The position numbers were made by a program, and so were the translations under genes. From Capnocytophaga stomatis (GTDB lineage: Bacteria > Bacteroidota > Bacteroidia > Flavobacteriales > Flavobacteriaceae): 64,000 nt of DNA. Positions within the stretch are counted from its first letter, which is position 1; each line of letters starts with the position of its first letter. The stretch is taken from positions 2,294,001 to 2,358,000 of the forward strand of contig NZ_CP022387.1 in NCBI RefSeq assembly GCF_002302635.1, written 5' to 3'. Below the pieces are notes generated by a model. The model was not told the DNA's origin. It saw nothing but the letters and a program-made list of their open reading frames with translations, and searched no databases. Positions 17,487-27,500 of the stretch are shown piece after piece.

Positions 17487-17691
17487 CGGGGTCATCCCGA
17501 TTGCTAAAAATACTTGTTTTTTGTCATCGGGGTTTTCCCGATTATTGTTTTCTGATGTTTTGACATTTCGGGGTCATCCCGATTACAGAAAATGTATGTT
17601 TTCTTACAACGGGGTTTCCCCGAAAGCTATCTATAGATGTTTTGATATTTCGGGGTTATCCCGATTGTTAAAAGTATTTGTTTTGTCATAG
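17487..17691. repeat. Five hairpins in a 41-bp tandem array
   Basis: The core CGGGG-N4-CCCG (in R4 CGGGGTTTCCCCG) starts at 17487, 17528, 17569, 17610 and 17651, exactly 41 bp apart each time. Units 1, 3 and 5 share ATTTCGGGGT(C/T)ATCCCGATT and a following AAAA..TTGTTTT or TGTTTT tract. Units 2 and 4 share CGGGGTTT and a TGATGTTTTGA-like tract, so the higher-order period is 82 bp. The array ends 13 bp before the stop codon side of the minus-strand gene at 17704. Confidence 0.85.
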
Positions 17692-17703
17692 AAATTATTC
17701 TAT

Positions 17704-18726
17704 TTATTTTTCTATTCGAGCAAAAAAATCTTGTATTTTTTTTATAATAGTTTCCCGTGAGTATTGAAGTGCATTAAAATCTTTCATTGAAGTTATTTCT
17801 TTTATGAACTTATCTAATAATTCTCTTGGGGGCATTTTTTTATGTATTTCTACATAAAGCGAAATAAAAACTTTTTTCATTTCTGAAATAAGTGGTATTC
17901 CTTTATATTTAAGATGTAAATTTTCCCAAAATTGCAATCGTTTTTCATTTTGAAAAATATTGAATATAAATTTATTTTCTTTGTAGTTTATATACTTTTT
18001 GTAGGTTTCTCTATTATTTAGATTACAAAAATCAAAAAAAGTAGTATCATCAATACTCGTTTCATAAAATTGAATGATAAAATCATTCATCATTATCAGA
18101 TTTGGATTTGAATCATTTGTATATCCTACAAAATTCCCAGTATATGCCTCTTTTCCCCCTAATGTTTGTAAGTAAGTAATTGAAAGAGGGTATTGATTAA
18201 TATTATCAATATTTAATGACTTATAATTTAAGATGATATTTCTAAGAGTTTTGTTACATATTTCTGTAATTTTGAAACCATCACAGCAAACAGCAGTTCT
18301 CCACACCTGTAAATAAAAAAATAATCTTATGGTTTTGACATCTTCTAAAACAATTTCATTAAAATCTGTAAGATTTACTTCTCGAAACTTAGGAAGGATT
18401 TTTGTGATGAAATCTTCTTCAATACCTGTAAAGTGCTTTTCACACGAACTGCAAAAAGTATTATCAACGGAAAAAGGAATAGCTTTAGCTTTTTCTATTT
18501 CCTCATCTGTAATATTTCTTCCTAAGCGTTCTTCAAGTTTATCTACAGGGGCATTCCTTTGAAAGTTATACTCAATAGACAGAGTGCTATTAGACATATC
18601 AAAATAAAATCCCTTTTCTCTTTCATTACTCCCATCAAAATTCAAAGCTCCACGAATGATGCTATCAGTTAGATAATGTGTATTCTTTTTGTCAGCTTCT
18701 TGAGTTTTACATAATTTGCAAATCAT
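17704..18726 (-). CDS. Orphan protein with two CxxC motifs, HNH-like layout
   Basis: A 340-residue cytoplasmic protein that I cannot assign firmly. It opens MICKLCKTQEADKKNTHYLT, a CxxC followed about 13 residues later by His, and has a second CxxC (CSSCEKHFTGIEED) near residue 92. This pairing of an N-terminal C-x2-C...H with a later C-x2-C-E..., then an all-helical C-terminal region, resembles uncharacterised HNH-like zinc proteins found in accessory regions. The gene is visibly richer in A+T than valS beside it and is flanked by the 41-bp hairpin array, which suggests acquisition. A nuclease role is conjecture. Confidence 0.6.
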   Translation of the reverse strand: MICKLCKTQEADKKNTHYLTDSIIRGALNFDGSNEREKGFYFDMSNSTLSIEYNFQRNAPVDKLEERLGRNITDEEIEKAKAIPFSVDNTFCSSCEKHFTGIEEDFITKILPKFREVNLTDFNEIVLEDVKTIRLFFYLQVWRTAVCCDGFKITEICNKTLRNIILNYKSLNIDNINQYPLSITYLQTLGGKEAYTGNFVGYTNDSNPNLIMMNDFIIQFYETSIDDTTFFDFCNLNNRETYKKYINYKENKFIFNIFQNEKRLQFWENLHLKYKGIPLISEMKKVFISLYVEIHKKMPPRELLDKFIKEITSMKDFNALQYSRETIIKKIQDFFARIEK

Positions 18727-18820
18727 ATATGTGTGTTTAATTGTTGTTTTAAAAAAGAAGGAAAATAATTGCTTTCCAAACTAGTTGTTATTTTGTTTAT
18801 GTTCTATTTATTGTTTTTAC

Positions 18821-18853
18821 AAAAAAAGGCGAAAAAATCTTCCGCCCTTTTTT
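18821..18853. terminator. valS terminator
   Basis: AAAAAAAGGCG at 18821-18831 pairs with CGCCCTTTTTT at 18843-18853 (one bulged C), leaving a T run on the minus strand 31 bp past the valS stop codon. Confidence 0.6.
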
Positions 18854-18883
18854 AACTTTATCCTTTACACTTTTTCCTTTTCC

Positions 18884-21547
18884 TTACCCCCGCAGGTTTT
18901 TAAGGCTTTCCTGAATGGTTTCTATTTTCGCCAGTGCGTCGGAAAGTTTTTTGCGTTCCATTTCCACCACTTTTTCGGGAGCGGAGCTGACAAATTTCTC
19001 GTTGGAAAGTTTTTTCTCCACCGAAGCCAAAAAGCCTTGCGTATATTTGAGTTCCTCTTCGAGTTTTTTGATTTCCTCCTCTACATTGATGTTGCCCTGC
19101 ATCGGGATAAAATACTCGTTGGACTTCACTCGGAACGAAATCGCTCCCTCTACCTTTTGGCTAACATATTTCAGTTCGGACAAGTTGCCCAATTTGGCGA
19201 TAATTACATCAAAAGTCGTTGCCGTTTGTTCGTTGTTGAGTACCGAAAGTGGTATTTCTTCCTTAAACGGAATGTTTTTCTCTTTTCGCACGGTTCTGAT
19301 GCCCGAAATTACTTCGGCAGCGGTTTCAAATTCGGCTAAAATCCGCTCATCAAACGAAGTTATTTCAGGATATTTCGCCACCACGAGAGCCTCCTGAGGT
19401 TTTCGCTCGGTAATATGTTGCCAGATTTCCTCCGTGATAAAAGGCATAAACGGATGCAACAATTTGAGGTTATCCTCAAAAATGGCGATAATTTCCGCAA
19501 ACGTTTTTTGGTCAATCGGCTGACCGTAAGCAGGTTTTACCATCTCCAAGAGCCACGAACAGAAATCGTCCCACACCAATTTGTAGATTTTCATCAAGGC
19601 GTCGGAAATTCGGTATTTTGAAAAATCGTCTTCGGTTTCGGCAAGCACCTTTTGGAACTTATTTTTGTACCATTCTATGGCAATTCGGTTGTTTTCAGGC
19701 TGATTAGCTTCCGAAATCTCCCAACCTTTCACGAGTCGGAAGGCATTCCAAATCTTGTTGGCAAATCCGCTACCTTGTTGGCAAAGTGCCTCATCGAAAA
19801 GTAAGTCATTTCCTGCTGCGGACGACAATAAAAGTCCCACACGAACGCCGTCCGCACCAAAGTCATCAATCAATTTCAACGCATCGGGCGAATTGCCTAA
19901 TTGTTTGGACATTTTTCGTCCCTGTTTGTCGCGAACAATCCCCGTGAAATAGACATTCGTAAAAGGTTTTTTCCCTTTGAATTCGTACCCTGCCATAATC
20001 ATTCTCGCCACCCAAAAGAAAATAATATCAGGACCTGTAACCAAATCATTGGTAGGATAATAATAATTGTATTCTTCGTTTTCGGGGTCTAAAATTCCGC
20101 CAAAAACGCTCATTGGCCACAACCACGAAGAGAACCACGTATCGAGAGCGTCTTGGTCTTGTTTCAAATCAAATCCTCCTTCGATATTTGCCAATTCTGG
20201 GAATTTTTCGAGAGCCAATTTTCGTGCCTCTTCTTCATTTTCAGCGACTACATATTTGCCCTGAAACTCCCCTCCTTGGGAGGGGTTGGGGGAGGATATA
20301 TAATACGCCGGAATTTGTTGTCCCCACCAAAGCTGACGCGAAATGTTCCAATCACGGATGTTTTCCATCCAATGGCGATAGGTATTTTCATATCTTTTTG
20401 GGAAGAAATTGATTTCTTCACTTTCCAAAACTCCGCTGATGGCAGGTTTTACCAAATCTTCCATCTTCAAAAACCATTGGTCGAGTGGGCGTTGTTCGAT
20501 AACAGCCCCTGTACGTTCCGATGTGCCGACTTTATTAAGATAATCTTCCGTTTTCAGCAATAAATCTTTTGCTTCGAGCTCTTTAACTATCTCTTTGCGA
20601 ACTACAAATCGGTCTTTTCCTTCGTAATGCAATCCGTAATGATTCAGTTTGGCATCGTCGGTAAAGGCGTCGATGATTTCGAGTTTATGGCGTTCGCCGA
20701 TTTCGTAATCGTTTTTGTCGTGAGCCGGAGTGATTTTCAAAGCTCCCGTTCCAAACTCAATATCCACGTATTCGTCTTCGATAATCGGCACAATACGATT
20801 AACAATCGGCACGATTACTTTTTTGCCTTTCAGATGTTTGTAACGCTCGTCGTTGGGGTTGATACAAACGGCAATATCTCCAAAAATGGTTTCGGGACGC
20901 GTGGTAGCTACCAAAAGATATTCCTCTGAACCTTCAATTTTGTATTTCAGGTAGAAAAGTTTTCCGTTCTGTTCTTTATAAATAACCTCTTCATCCGAAA
21001 GAGTGGTTTTGGCTTCGGGGTCCCAATTGACCATTCGGTATCCGCGGTAGATGTATCCTTTATTGTATAAATCGATAAACACTTTTATAACCGAAGCATA
21101 AAGGTCATCATCAAGGGTGAATTTGGTTCTGTCCCAATCGCACGAACAACCGAGTTTTTTGAGTTGTTCAAGGATAACGCCACCATACTGATGCGTCCAA
21201 TCCCAAGCGTGTTTGAGGAATTCCTCACGCGTGAGGTTGGCTTTGTCGATGCCTTGTTCTTTGAGCTTTGCCACTACTTTGGCTTCAGTGGCAATAGAAG
21301 CGTGGTCGGTACCCGGCACCCAACAAGCATTGAAGCCTTTTAGCCTTGCACGGCGTATAAGTACATCTTGAATTGTGTTATTGAGCATATGTCCCATATG
21401 CAAAATTCCCGTAACATTTGGCGGGGGAATTACAATGGTGTAAGGTGTTCGCTCATCGGGAGTTGAGTGGAAGAAATTGTGTTTCATCCAGTATTCGTAC
21501 CATTTGCTTTCTACCGAATTGGGTAAATATTTTGAAGGGATTTCCAT
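18884..21547 (-). CDS. valS: Valyl-tRNA synthetase
   Basis: Charges tRNA-Val and edits mischarged threonine. With the ATG at 21547 it has 887 residues. The class I signatures are HMGH in [11 protein letters not shown] near residue 45 and KMSKQLGNS (KMSKS loop with S to Q, usual in this phylum); the C-terminal coiled-coil arm ([13 protein letters not shown]) is present. The TTG at 21586 that would extend it overlaps the -7 box and was rejected. Odd feature: residues about 417-428 ([11 protein letters not shown]) are encoded by a copy of the palindromic repeat found in the nearby intergenic region, inserted in frame before [12 protein letters not shown]. Confidence 0.96.
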   Translation of the reverse strand: MEIPSKYLPNSVESKWYEYWMKHNFFHSTPDERTPYTIVIPPPNVTGILHMGHMLNNTIQDVLIRRARLKGFNACWVPGTDHASIATEAKVVAKLKEQGIDKANLTREEFLKHAWDWTHQYGGVILEQLKKLGCSCDWDRTKFTLDDDLYASVIKVFIDLYNKGYIYRGYRMVNWDPEAKTTLSDEEVIYKEQNGKLFYLKYKIEGSEEYLLVATTRPETIFGDIAVCINPNDERYKHLKGKKVIVPIVNRIVPIIEDEYVDIEFGTGALKITPAHDKNDYEIGERHKLEIIDAFTDDAKLNHYGLHYEGKDRFVVRKEIVKELEAKDLLLKTEDYLNKVGTSERTGAVIEQRPLDQWFLKMEDLVKPAISGVLESEEINFFPKRYENTYRHWMENIRDWNISRQLWWGQQIPAYYISSPNPSQGGEFQGKYVVAENEEEARKLALEKFPELANIEGGFDLKQDQDALDTWFSSWLWPMSVFGGILDPENEEYNYYYPTNDLVTGPDIIFFWVARMIMAGYEFKGKKPFTNVYFTGIVRDKQGRKMSKQLGNSPDALKLIDDFGADGVRVGLLLSSAAGNDLLFDEALCQQGSGFANKIWNAFRLVKGWEISEANQPENNRIAIEWYKNKFQKVLAETEDDFSKYRISDALMKIYKLVWDDFCSWLLEMVKPAYGQPIDQKTFAEIIAIFEDNLKLLHPFMPFITEEIWQHITERKPQEALVVAKYPEITSFDERILAEFETAAEVISGIRTVRKEKNIPFKEEIPLSVLNNEQTATTFDVIIAKLGNLSELKYVSQKVEGAISFRVKSNEYFIPMQGNINVEEEIKKLEEELKYTQGFLASVEKKLSNEKFVSSAPEKVVEMERKKLSDALAKIETIQESLKNLRG
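20264..20296. repeat. Palindromic repeat inserted in frame inside valS
   Basis: AAACTCCCCTCC followed by TTGGGAGGGGTTGGGGGAGG, 33 bases, a multiple of three. The palindrome CTCCCCTCCTTGGGAGGGG and the trailing GGGGG-AGGAT match the elements at 17030, 17149 and 17315. Confidence 0.75.
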
Positions 21548-21583
21548 AGTTTGGCTTGATTTTTGTCTGTTTGAATTATCGTG

Positions 21584-21591
21584 CAAATATA
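21584..21591 (-). promoter_or_regulatory. -7 promoter box for valS
   Basis: The minus strand reads TATATTTG, matching TAnnTTTG, 36 bases upstream of the ATG at 21547. Confidence 0.6.
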
Positions 21592-21710
21592 AGATATTTG
21601 TTTATTTTGAAGAAAAAAATTAATTTTGCACCCTGATTTTTTATTTAAATACGTATTTTGAAAATTCTTAAGTAGGATTTAGAAAAATCTTAACGATGAA
21701 AACTCAAAGT

Positions 21711-21726
21711 TGGCATAATTGTTGAG
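21711..21726 (+). promoter_or_regulatory. Possible sigma-54-type promoter before DUF1573 gene
   Basis: TGGCATAATTGTTGAG resembles the -24/-12 element TGGCAyrNNNNTTGCw, with GG and the GC position 10 bases apart but GA in place of GC. It lies 41 bases before the ATG. No TAnnTTTG box is seen in this leader. Confidence 0.3.
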
Positions 21727-21767
21727 AGTATATAAGGAGAATATAAAACTAATTTAATTTTTATACC

Positions 21768-22142
21768 ATGAAAAAGTTTTTAACATTTTTATTTGTAGCT
21801 ACATTCGGGTTGATTTCTTACGCACAAGAAACTGCCGAAATCACTTTCAAAACTGAAGAAATTGACTACGGGAAAATAAAAGTAGGAAGTGATGGAGTTC
21901 GAGTTTTTGAATTTACAAATACCGGAAAAGCTCCGCTTGTAATTACAAATGTTGCATCAAGTTGCGGTTGTACAGTGCCTTCTTGGACGAAAGAGCCAAT
22001 CGCTCCCGGAGCAAAAGGAAAAATTGAGGTGAAATACGATACAAAACGTGTAGGACCTATCAGTAAAACAGTGACGGTTACCTCTAATGCAAAGCAAAAT
22101 CCTGTTAAAGCATTGAGAATTAGAGGCGAAGTGCAGCAATAA
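21768..22142 (+). CDS. Secreted DUF1573 domain protein
   Basis: A 124-residue exported protein: signal peptide MKKFLTFLFVATFGLISYAQ, then one DUF1573 (ASPM/SPD-2/Hydin-like immunoglobulin) domain with the hallmark GKIKVGSDGVRVFEFTNTG and VASSCGCTVPSW, the Cys-Gly-Cys being conserved in this family. Function is unknown; such proteins sit in the periplasm or outer membrane of Bacteroidetes. It is a single gene ending at a strong hairpin shared with the convergent Smr gene. Confidence 0.9.
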   Translation: MKKFLTFLFVATFGLISYAQETAEITFKTEEIDYGKIKVGSDGVRVFEFTNTGKAPLVITNVASSCGCTVPSWTKEPIAPGAKGKIEVKYDTKRVGPISKTVTVTSNAKQNPVKALRIRGEVQQ

Positions 22143-22169
22143 ATCCATAACTATTTTATATTTAATGAG

Positions 22170-22211
22170 AAATAAGCCATCCCAAGAAAGGTGGCTTATT
22201 TCTTTTTTTAT
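22170..22211. terminator. Bidirectional terminator, DUF1573 / Smr genes
   Basis: An 11-bp stem (GAAATAAGCCA at 22170-22180, TGGCTTATTTC at 22193-22203) followed by seven T on the plus strand. Confidence 0.85.
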
Positions 22212-22218
22212 GGATTAA

Positions 22219-22755
22219 TTATTCTTTGTTGTTTTGAAAAATATAAACTTCTGTGGCACCAATGCCGTATTTGCTGTACTCGGCATCGTAGAATTTTACA
22301 TTGTATCGCCCTAAGAGATATTCCAATTCGGTACGAAGGACGCCCTCGCCAACGCCGTGGATAAAAACTACTCGCTGTATTCGTTTTTCGATGGCAAATT
22401 CCAATTGCCTTCGGGCGGTTTCAATTTGAAGTGTAAGCATTTCGTGATTGGTCATATTCTTAGTAGAAGCCACCAATTGATGAATATGCAAATCAACTTC
22501 CATAGGAGGAATTTTTTTATCTTTTTTGGAAATGATTTTTTTCTTTTTTTCGGTGTTTTTAAGAAGAGAATCATTATCCAAATCAAAGAAGTTAATCTTC
22601 AGGTTGTTACCCTTTTCGATTTTTACTACTTCCGATTTACCAAATGAAAGCTCGAACCCCTCCTGAGTTAAAATAGTTATTCTATCTCTGTTGATTTTAA
22701 CTACTTTACCTTGAATGGTTTCGTCTATAACTTCTACTAAATCACCAATTTCCAT
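22219..22755 (-). CDS. Smr-domain protein
   Basis: A 178-residue cytoplasmic protein with a small N-terminal beta domain (MEIGDLVEVIDETIQGKVV, resembling the DUF2027/Tudor-like start seen in Bacteroidetes Smr proteins), a lysine-rich linker, and a C-terminal Smr domain: VDLHIHQLV near residue 87 (catalytic DxH) and FIHGVGEGVLR near residue 130 (HGxG). Smr domains nick DNA or cleave RNA, so a repair or ribosome-rescue role is possible; it is not MutS2 itself. It begins the minus-strand run that continues from pncB. Confidence 0.88.
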   Translation of the reverse strand: MEIGDLVEVIDETIQGKVVKINRDRITILTQEGFELSFGKSEVVKIEKGNNLKINFFDLDNDSLLKNTEKKKKIISKKDKKIPPMEVDLHIHQLVASTKNMTNHEMLTLQIETARRQLEFAIEKRIQRVVFIHGVGEGVLRTELEYLLGRYNVKFYDAEYSKYGIGATEVYIFQNNKE

Positions 22756-22794
22756 TTTTGAAATACGAAAAATTGCTTAAATGAAAAATATAAA

Positions 22795-23025
22795 TTAACT
22801 CTCTGTTTTTTCTTTTTCTTCTGTGTTATCTTCCTCTTCTTTCGGAAAAATTCTCTCTTGAAAATCTTCTTCTCTTTTTGGGGGCAATGATTTTGAAATG
22901 GAGTAAATACCAATCATTAACAACATCATTCCTCCGATTAATAGAAATTGGTCATATTGCTCGAACCAAAAACGAAGCGAAGCTACCAAAACTCCGAGAA
23001 TTATGTAAATATAGGCAGGTCTCAT
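22795..23025 (-). CDS. Small two-helix membrane protein
   Basis: A 76-residue protein with two hydrophobic segments (about residues 4-18 and 27-45) and a charged tail (EDFQERIFPKEEEDNTEEKEKTES). No function recognised. It starts 5 bp after the pncB stop codon and is very likely translated from the pncB transcript. Confidence 0.75.
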   Translation of the reverse strand: MRPAYIYIILGVLVASLRFWFEQYDQFLLIGGMMLLMIGIYSISKSLPPKREEDFQERIFPKEEEDNTEEKEKTES

Positions 23026-23030
23026 ATTTT

Positions 23031-24218
23031 TTAATTGCTGATTCTTAAAATTTCTTTTGCAAGTTCAATCATTCGCGGTTCGCCGGTGTGTTTGTTAGGT
23101 TCATCGGATAATTTTACAGTCGGAACCCACTCATTATCACTGGTTAAAACTTCCGTTAGTTTCATAACAATATTCATCGGACGCAAACCTACGTCGTTAG
23201 TCAAATTCGTTCCAATACCAAATGAAATGCCTATTTTACCTTTGCACGCTTCTGTAATCAGCTTCACTTTTTCAGTGTTTAGTCCATCCGAAAAGATGAT
23301 GTATTTTGATAATGGATTGATTCCTAATTTTTTATAATGGTTGATTGTTTTTTCTGCAAAAATAATCGGGTCGCCGCTATCGTGACGAACACCGTCAAAA
23401 AGCTTGCTGAATTTTTTGTCAAATTGTTTGAAGAAAACATCTGTTGTGTAAGTGTCTGAAAGAGCGACTCCTAAGTCTCCACGATATACATCTACCCAAT
23501 GCTCTAACGACATCGCGTTCGACATTTTGTAACCGTACTCGGCGGCGTGGAACATAAACCACTCGTGGGCGTGCGTTCCGATGGGTTTTACTTGATATTT
23601 CATCGCCATATGCACATTGCTTGAACCTGAAAAGTTGTATTTTTTTGATTTTGTCAGCGTTCGCATTACGATGTCGTGCACGTGGTAAGAATGTCGGCGT
23701 CGCGTACCAAATTCTGCAAAAACAACACCGAATTCTTCGTAAAGCCTTACTTTTTCGATGGTATTTTCCATAATTTGCTCATCTGTCCATTGTTTGGCTT
23801 TGGTTAGTTTGTAAAAAAGTTCACTAATCATCGCAAGCAGAGGCACTTCCCACAAAATAGTACGATACCAAAAACCTTCAACTTCAACTTCTATGTCACT
23901 TCCGTTTTGCTTGATTTTTACTTCGGTAGGGTCGTAACGATATCCTTCCAAAAAGTCAATATAAGCCGGATTTAAGTACGGACAATTAACCGTTAAGAAT
24001 TCTTTTTCATCTTTGGTGAGTTTTAAATGAGCCATATCATTCACCGCTTGCTGCATTGCTTGAGCAAAACCTTCGGGAAATTCGTGTTTTCCTCGGTTTA
24101 TGAATTTGTAGCGACCTTTTGTGTTAGGAAATAATTTCAGGACGGCACATTGCATCGTGAACTTATAAAAGTCATTATCTAAAATGGAATTAAAAACTCG
24201 ATGATTTTCGTGTGACAT
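23031..24218 (-). CDS. pncB: Nicotinate phosphoribosyltransferase
   Basis: Converts nicotinate and PRPP to nicotinate mononucleotide with ATP hydrolysis, in NAD salvage. The 395-residue length fits the PncB subgroup. Motifs seen include DNDFYKFTMQ near the N-terminus, FAEFGTRRRHSY, SGSSNVHMAMKY, GTHAHEWFM and VRHDSGDP with FSDGLN at the phosphoribosyl-binding end. It leads a short operon with the 76-residue membrane protein (5 bp gap) and has an excellent promoter. It is divergent from the giant adhesin gene. Confidence 0.95.
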   Translation of the reverse strand: MSHENHRVFNSILDNDFYKFTMQCAVLKLFPNTKGRYKFINRGKHEFPEGFAQAMQQAVNDMAHLKLTKDEKEFLTVNCPYLNPAYIDFLEGYRYDPTEVKIKQNGSDIEVEVEGFWYRTILWEVPLLAMISELFYKLTKAKQWTDEQIMENTIEKVRLYEEFGVVFAEFGTRRRHSYHVHDIVMRTLTKSKKYNFSGSSNVHMAMKYQVKPIGTHAHEWFMFHAAEYGYKMSNAMSLEHWVDVYRGDLGVALSDTYTTDVFFKQFDKKFSKLFDGVRHDSGDPIIFAEKTINHYKKLGINPLSKYIIFSDGLNTEKVKLITEACKGKIGISFGIGTNLTNDVGLRPMNIVMKLTEVLTSDNEWVPTVKLSDEPNKHTGEPRMIELAKEILRISN

Positions 24219-24249
24219 AGTGTTTTAATAAAGAATGTTAAACATAAAG

Positions 24250-24280
24250 CAAAGATATAAAAAGAATTTATAAAAGCAAA
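24250..24280 (-). promoter_or_regulatory. pncB promoter
   Basis: On the minus strand TTTG (24280-24277), a 19-base spacer and TATCTTTG (24257-24250), a full match to the Bacteroidetes pattern, 31 bases before the ATG. Confidence 0.8.
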
Positions 24281-24519
24281 AAGATTACAAGTGTTTCATT
24301 ATCTGATGATGTTAAAAAAGAAGGTTGTTTTGTTAAATAAAATAGATAATTTAGTTAAAACATTTCCTGAAAAAACGATATATAATATTTAGAAAAGTAT
24401 GAATTTAATAATACTTTTTTTATGAATGTTGTTGATAATTAATAATTTATGTTTTTGTTTGAATAGTTGTATTAATGGTGGATATTTGTGATTTCTTTTT
24501 TGAGAGAAAAATGTTATAT

Positions 24520-24550
24520 TTTGTGAATAGTAAATTATTAAATACTTTTG
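24520..24550 (+). promoter_or_regulatory. Promoter of the giant adhesin gene
   Basis: TTTG at 24520-24523, a 19-base spacer and TACTTTTG at 24543-24550, a full match, 44 bases before the ATG. Confidence 0.8.
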
Positions 24551-24594
24551 TACGTTAAAGATTACTATACTAATTCTATAAAAAGAATCAAAGG

Positions 24595-27500
24595 ATGAAA
24601 AAGTTTTTATTTGTTTTCACATTTTTGATTACCACATTGGTAGTTAAAGGGCAACAATGTTTCGAGAATTTTACCACAACTACAACGTCGGGATTGTGTC
24701 TTTCGGATGCAACGCTAACGGTCAAAGTTCCTGATGGTTGTACAGGTACGTTTGCTGTGGAATTAATAGAACCTAATCAAATTGGGTTACCAAGCGTTCC
24801 CCTTTTGGATGCAAACGGAAGTTACACATTTACAAACTTAAAAGCGGGGACTTACACGGTTACCCTTATAAATCAAGGTAACTCTACTCGTTCAACTTCC
24901 AAAGCAGTTCAGGTTACTTCTACTTACAGAAACATAAACATAACTTCCCCAAAAATTACCGCACCTTCGCTTGCTGGAAATGACGGAAAAATACAGTTTG
25001 AAATCAGACCCAATGGGGGAATTGGTCCTTTCAAGGTTAGTATTGTAAATCCTGATGGGTCGCCTTTGAATCCACCAGTACCTCCACAACAAATAGCGAA
25101 ATCTACATCAAATGCATCTGTTGTTTTTCAAGGAAATGGAGCAGCACCGATAAAAACAGGAAATGTGGTGATTGTTGTCGAGGATTTGGCAAATAATAAG
25201 CCCGATTGTGGTGAAGTACGCAAAGAACCTGTCAGAATTCCTTCGCCAGTAGATACAGAATCAAGATTTGAGATATATAAGGAAGGAGCAAGTTCTCGTA
25301 TACGTATAAACGATCAGTGTAAGTATCAATTCTGGATACAGGTACGAAGAAAAGACGGAAAGCCGTATGATAGTCAGAATATTAATTTTTTAAGACAGAC
25401 AGGTAGAGCTATTATCCGAAATTTAACCACTGGTCACGAAGAGGATATATCCCATACTTTTGCTGATGGTAAAATTACTGAAGGTATGTCTTTCTACAGT
25501 GGCTGGAATTTTAATATTGGAGATAAGGTAGAATTAGTTATAGAAGGGGCTCTGAATACTATTAGAGAAAAATTTGTATTGGATGCTCAAAGTATGAATC
25601 CTTATTTTCAGCATCCTAAAAGTCCGCAAGTTGTTCGTTATCAGGTGCCTGTATGGTTGATTAACCAATCGCAAGTAGCTTGTGGTAATCAACTAAAGGT
25701 TAATGCGGGTGTGAATTGGATGTGGCGTCAGTTTGAAAATGAGGCAGATGCTAATACTCCGGCTATTTATGCTAAATATGAATGGTATCAAAATTTAGGA
25801 GAGTGGATAACGGAAGATCAAGCAAATGCTGGTAATGTAGGGTATTATTATGAGGTATATAAAGCATCAGTGGCAGGAACTCCTGATATTAATAACTCAG
25901 CTCATTGGACAAGAATTACACAAGCTTCAGGAGGTGTTAATATTAAAGACAGAACCAATATAGAAATAAACGCTGGAAATGGTTGGTACAAAGTGACGTA
26001 TAAGAACAATTCTTCTGTTGGTACTCCACCCAATTCTTGTCACGAAATTTCAAGGATGGCTTATGTTTCAAAAGATCCAAATAAACATTACTTAGATTAT
26101 ATTTTCGACGGATTCGAAATGAATAGAGGTGTGTATGAAAATACAGTTTCACTTCGAATTTATCTTTCAAGTAATAGATTTGTATATCCTGCCAAAATGA
26201 CAATTATGCCTGCAGATGGTAGTACTTCAAAAACATTCGCTACTTCTTTGCCTTTGGATGGAGTGGGAACATACGAGCGAACTATTAATTTCCCAATAGA
26301 AGAGGTAATTAATGATCCTACAAATCCTGCAATAAATCCTAAAAACTATGTTATCATAGGAGATTTTCCGCCTGGAGAATACAATGTTACGTTTAGTGAT
26401 GCCTGTGGTGATAGTAGAACAAGACGCATAAACTTCAGATATCCTGTAAAGTATGATGGAGACTTTATTGAAGTAGATCAAGAATGTAGATTTGGTAATG
26501 TTTCTTTTGATTTGGCAATGATTCATAAAGGAGCGATGCCTTATTTATCAGTTGGAATACAACGAAAAAATCCTAATGGCACTTGGAGTTCGGTAGGAGG
26601 ACAGCCAGGTTTCAGGTCAAAAACAGGAACATTCAATAATTTGCCGCCAGGTGAATATCGATTATTCGTAACGAATATGATTTATGCCAAGGCAGAAGTA
26701 TTAAGATGGAATAGTGCTGGTGACTATGACGTAAGAGATAAGGATAATGCAGGGACTCCTCTTGATGAACAAGGGGTAGACGGTTTTACTAAAATGCCAG
26801 ATTTTATAAATGCCATTAGGGGTAATGCTCAACCTTGGCAAAGAGGAATGGTGCGTTTTATCACAAATTATAAAGAGTTTACTATCAAAGAAACATCTGC
26901 TTTACAAACTGATGTCTCAGCAACATATTGTGATAGAACTAATGGTAATGGATTGGTAGTCATAGGAATAAAAAATCCTGAAGATATTCGATATCCGCTC
27001 ACTTTCAGGCTGAAGGATGCTACGGGTAACGTTATTTCAAAAACATACGACAAGGGTTCCGGAGCAACATCACACGTTTTTTCTAACGTTTCAGATGGGG
27101 ATTATGTTGTTGAAACAGAGCATACTTGCGGAAAATGGTACAATAATGTAACTGTAAAAGCAAGTAATTATGCAAATCCGAGAATGAGATATACTTTAGG
27201 AAATCTTGATCCGTGTTTGGGAGGGGAAGTTACGCTTATTTTTGGAGGTTCTGAACAGTTGTTTGATATTGAGTGGTTTAGATTAGATGCTGATGGCAAT
27301 GAAGTTCTTCCAAGTATAGGTATAGGAAAAACAGTTGTACAAACTATTTCGTCAACAACAACATTCCGAGCTAAATATAAAATTAAATCATTGGAAGGAA
27401 TATGCCCGGGAACCAAGTTAGATGGTGTTTTAGAAAATACAATTACCATAGAACCAGACAAAACAGCTCCGGTAATTACTGGTTGTCCTCCAACTCCAAT

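Noticed and set aside
17487-17691. CRISPR-like array
   Set aside because: The period is regular, but the cores are short (about 16 bp), the segments between them are related to each other, and no cas gene is near.
18785-19397. Overlapping plus-strand ORFs of 184 and 160 codons
   Set aside because: They are antisense to the C-terminal part of valS and show no domain or promoter.
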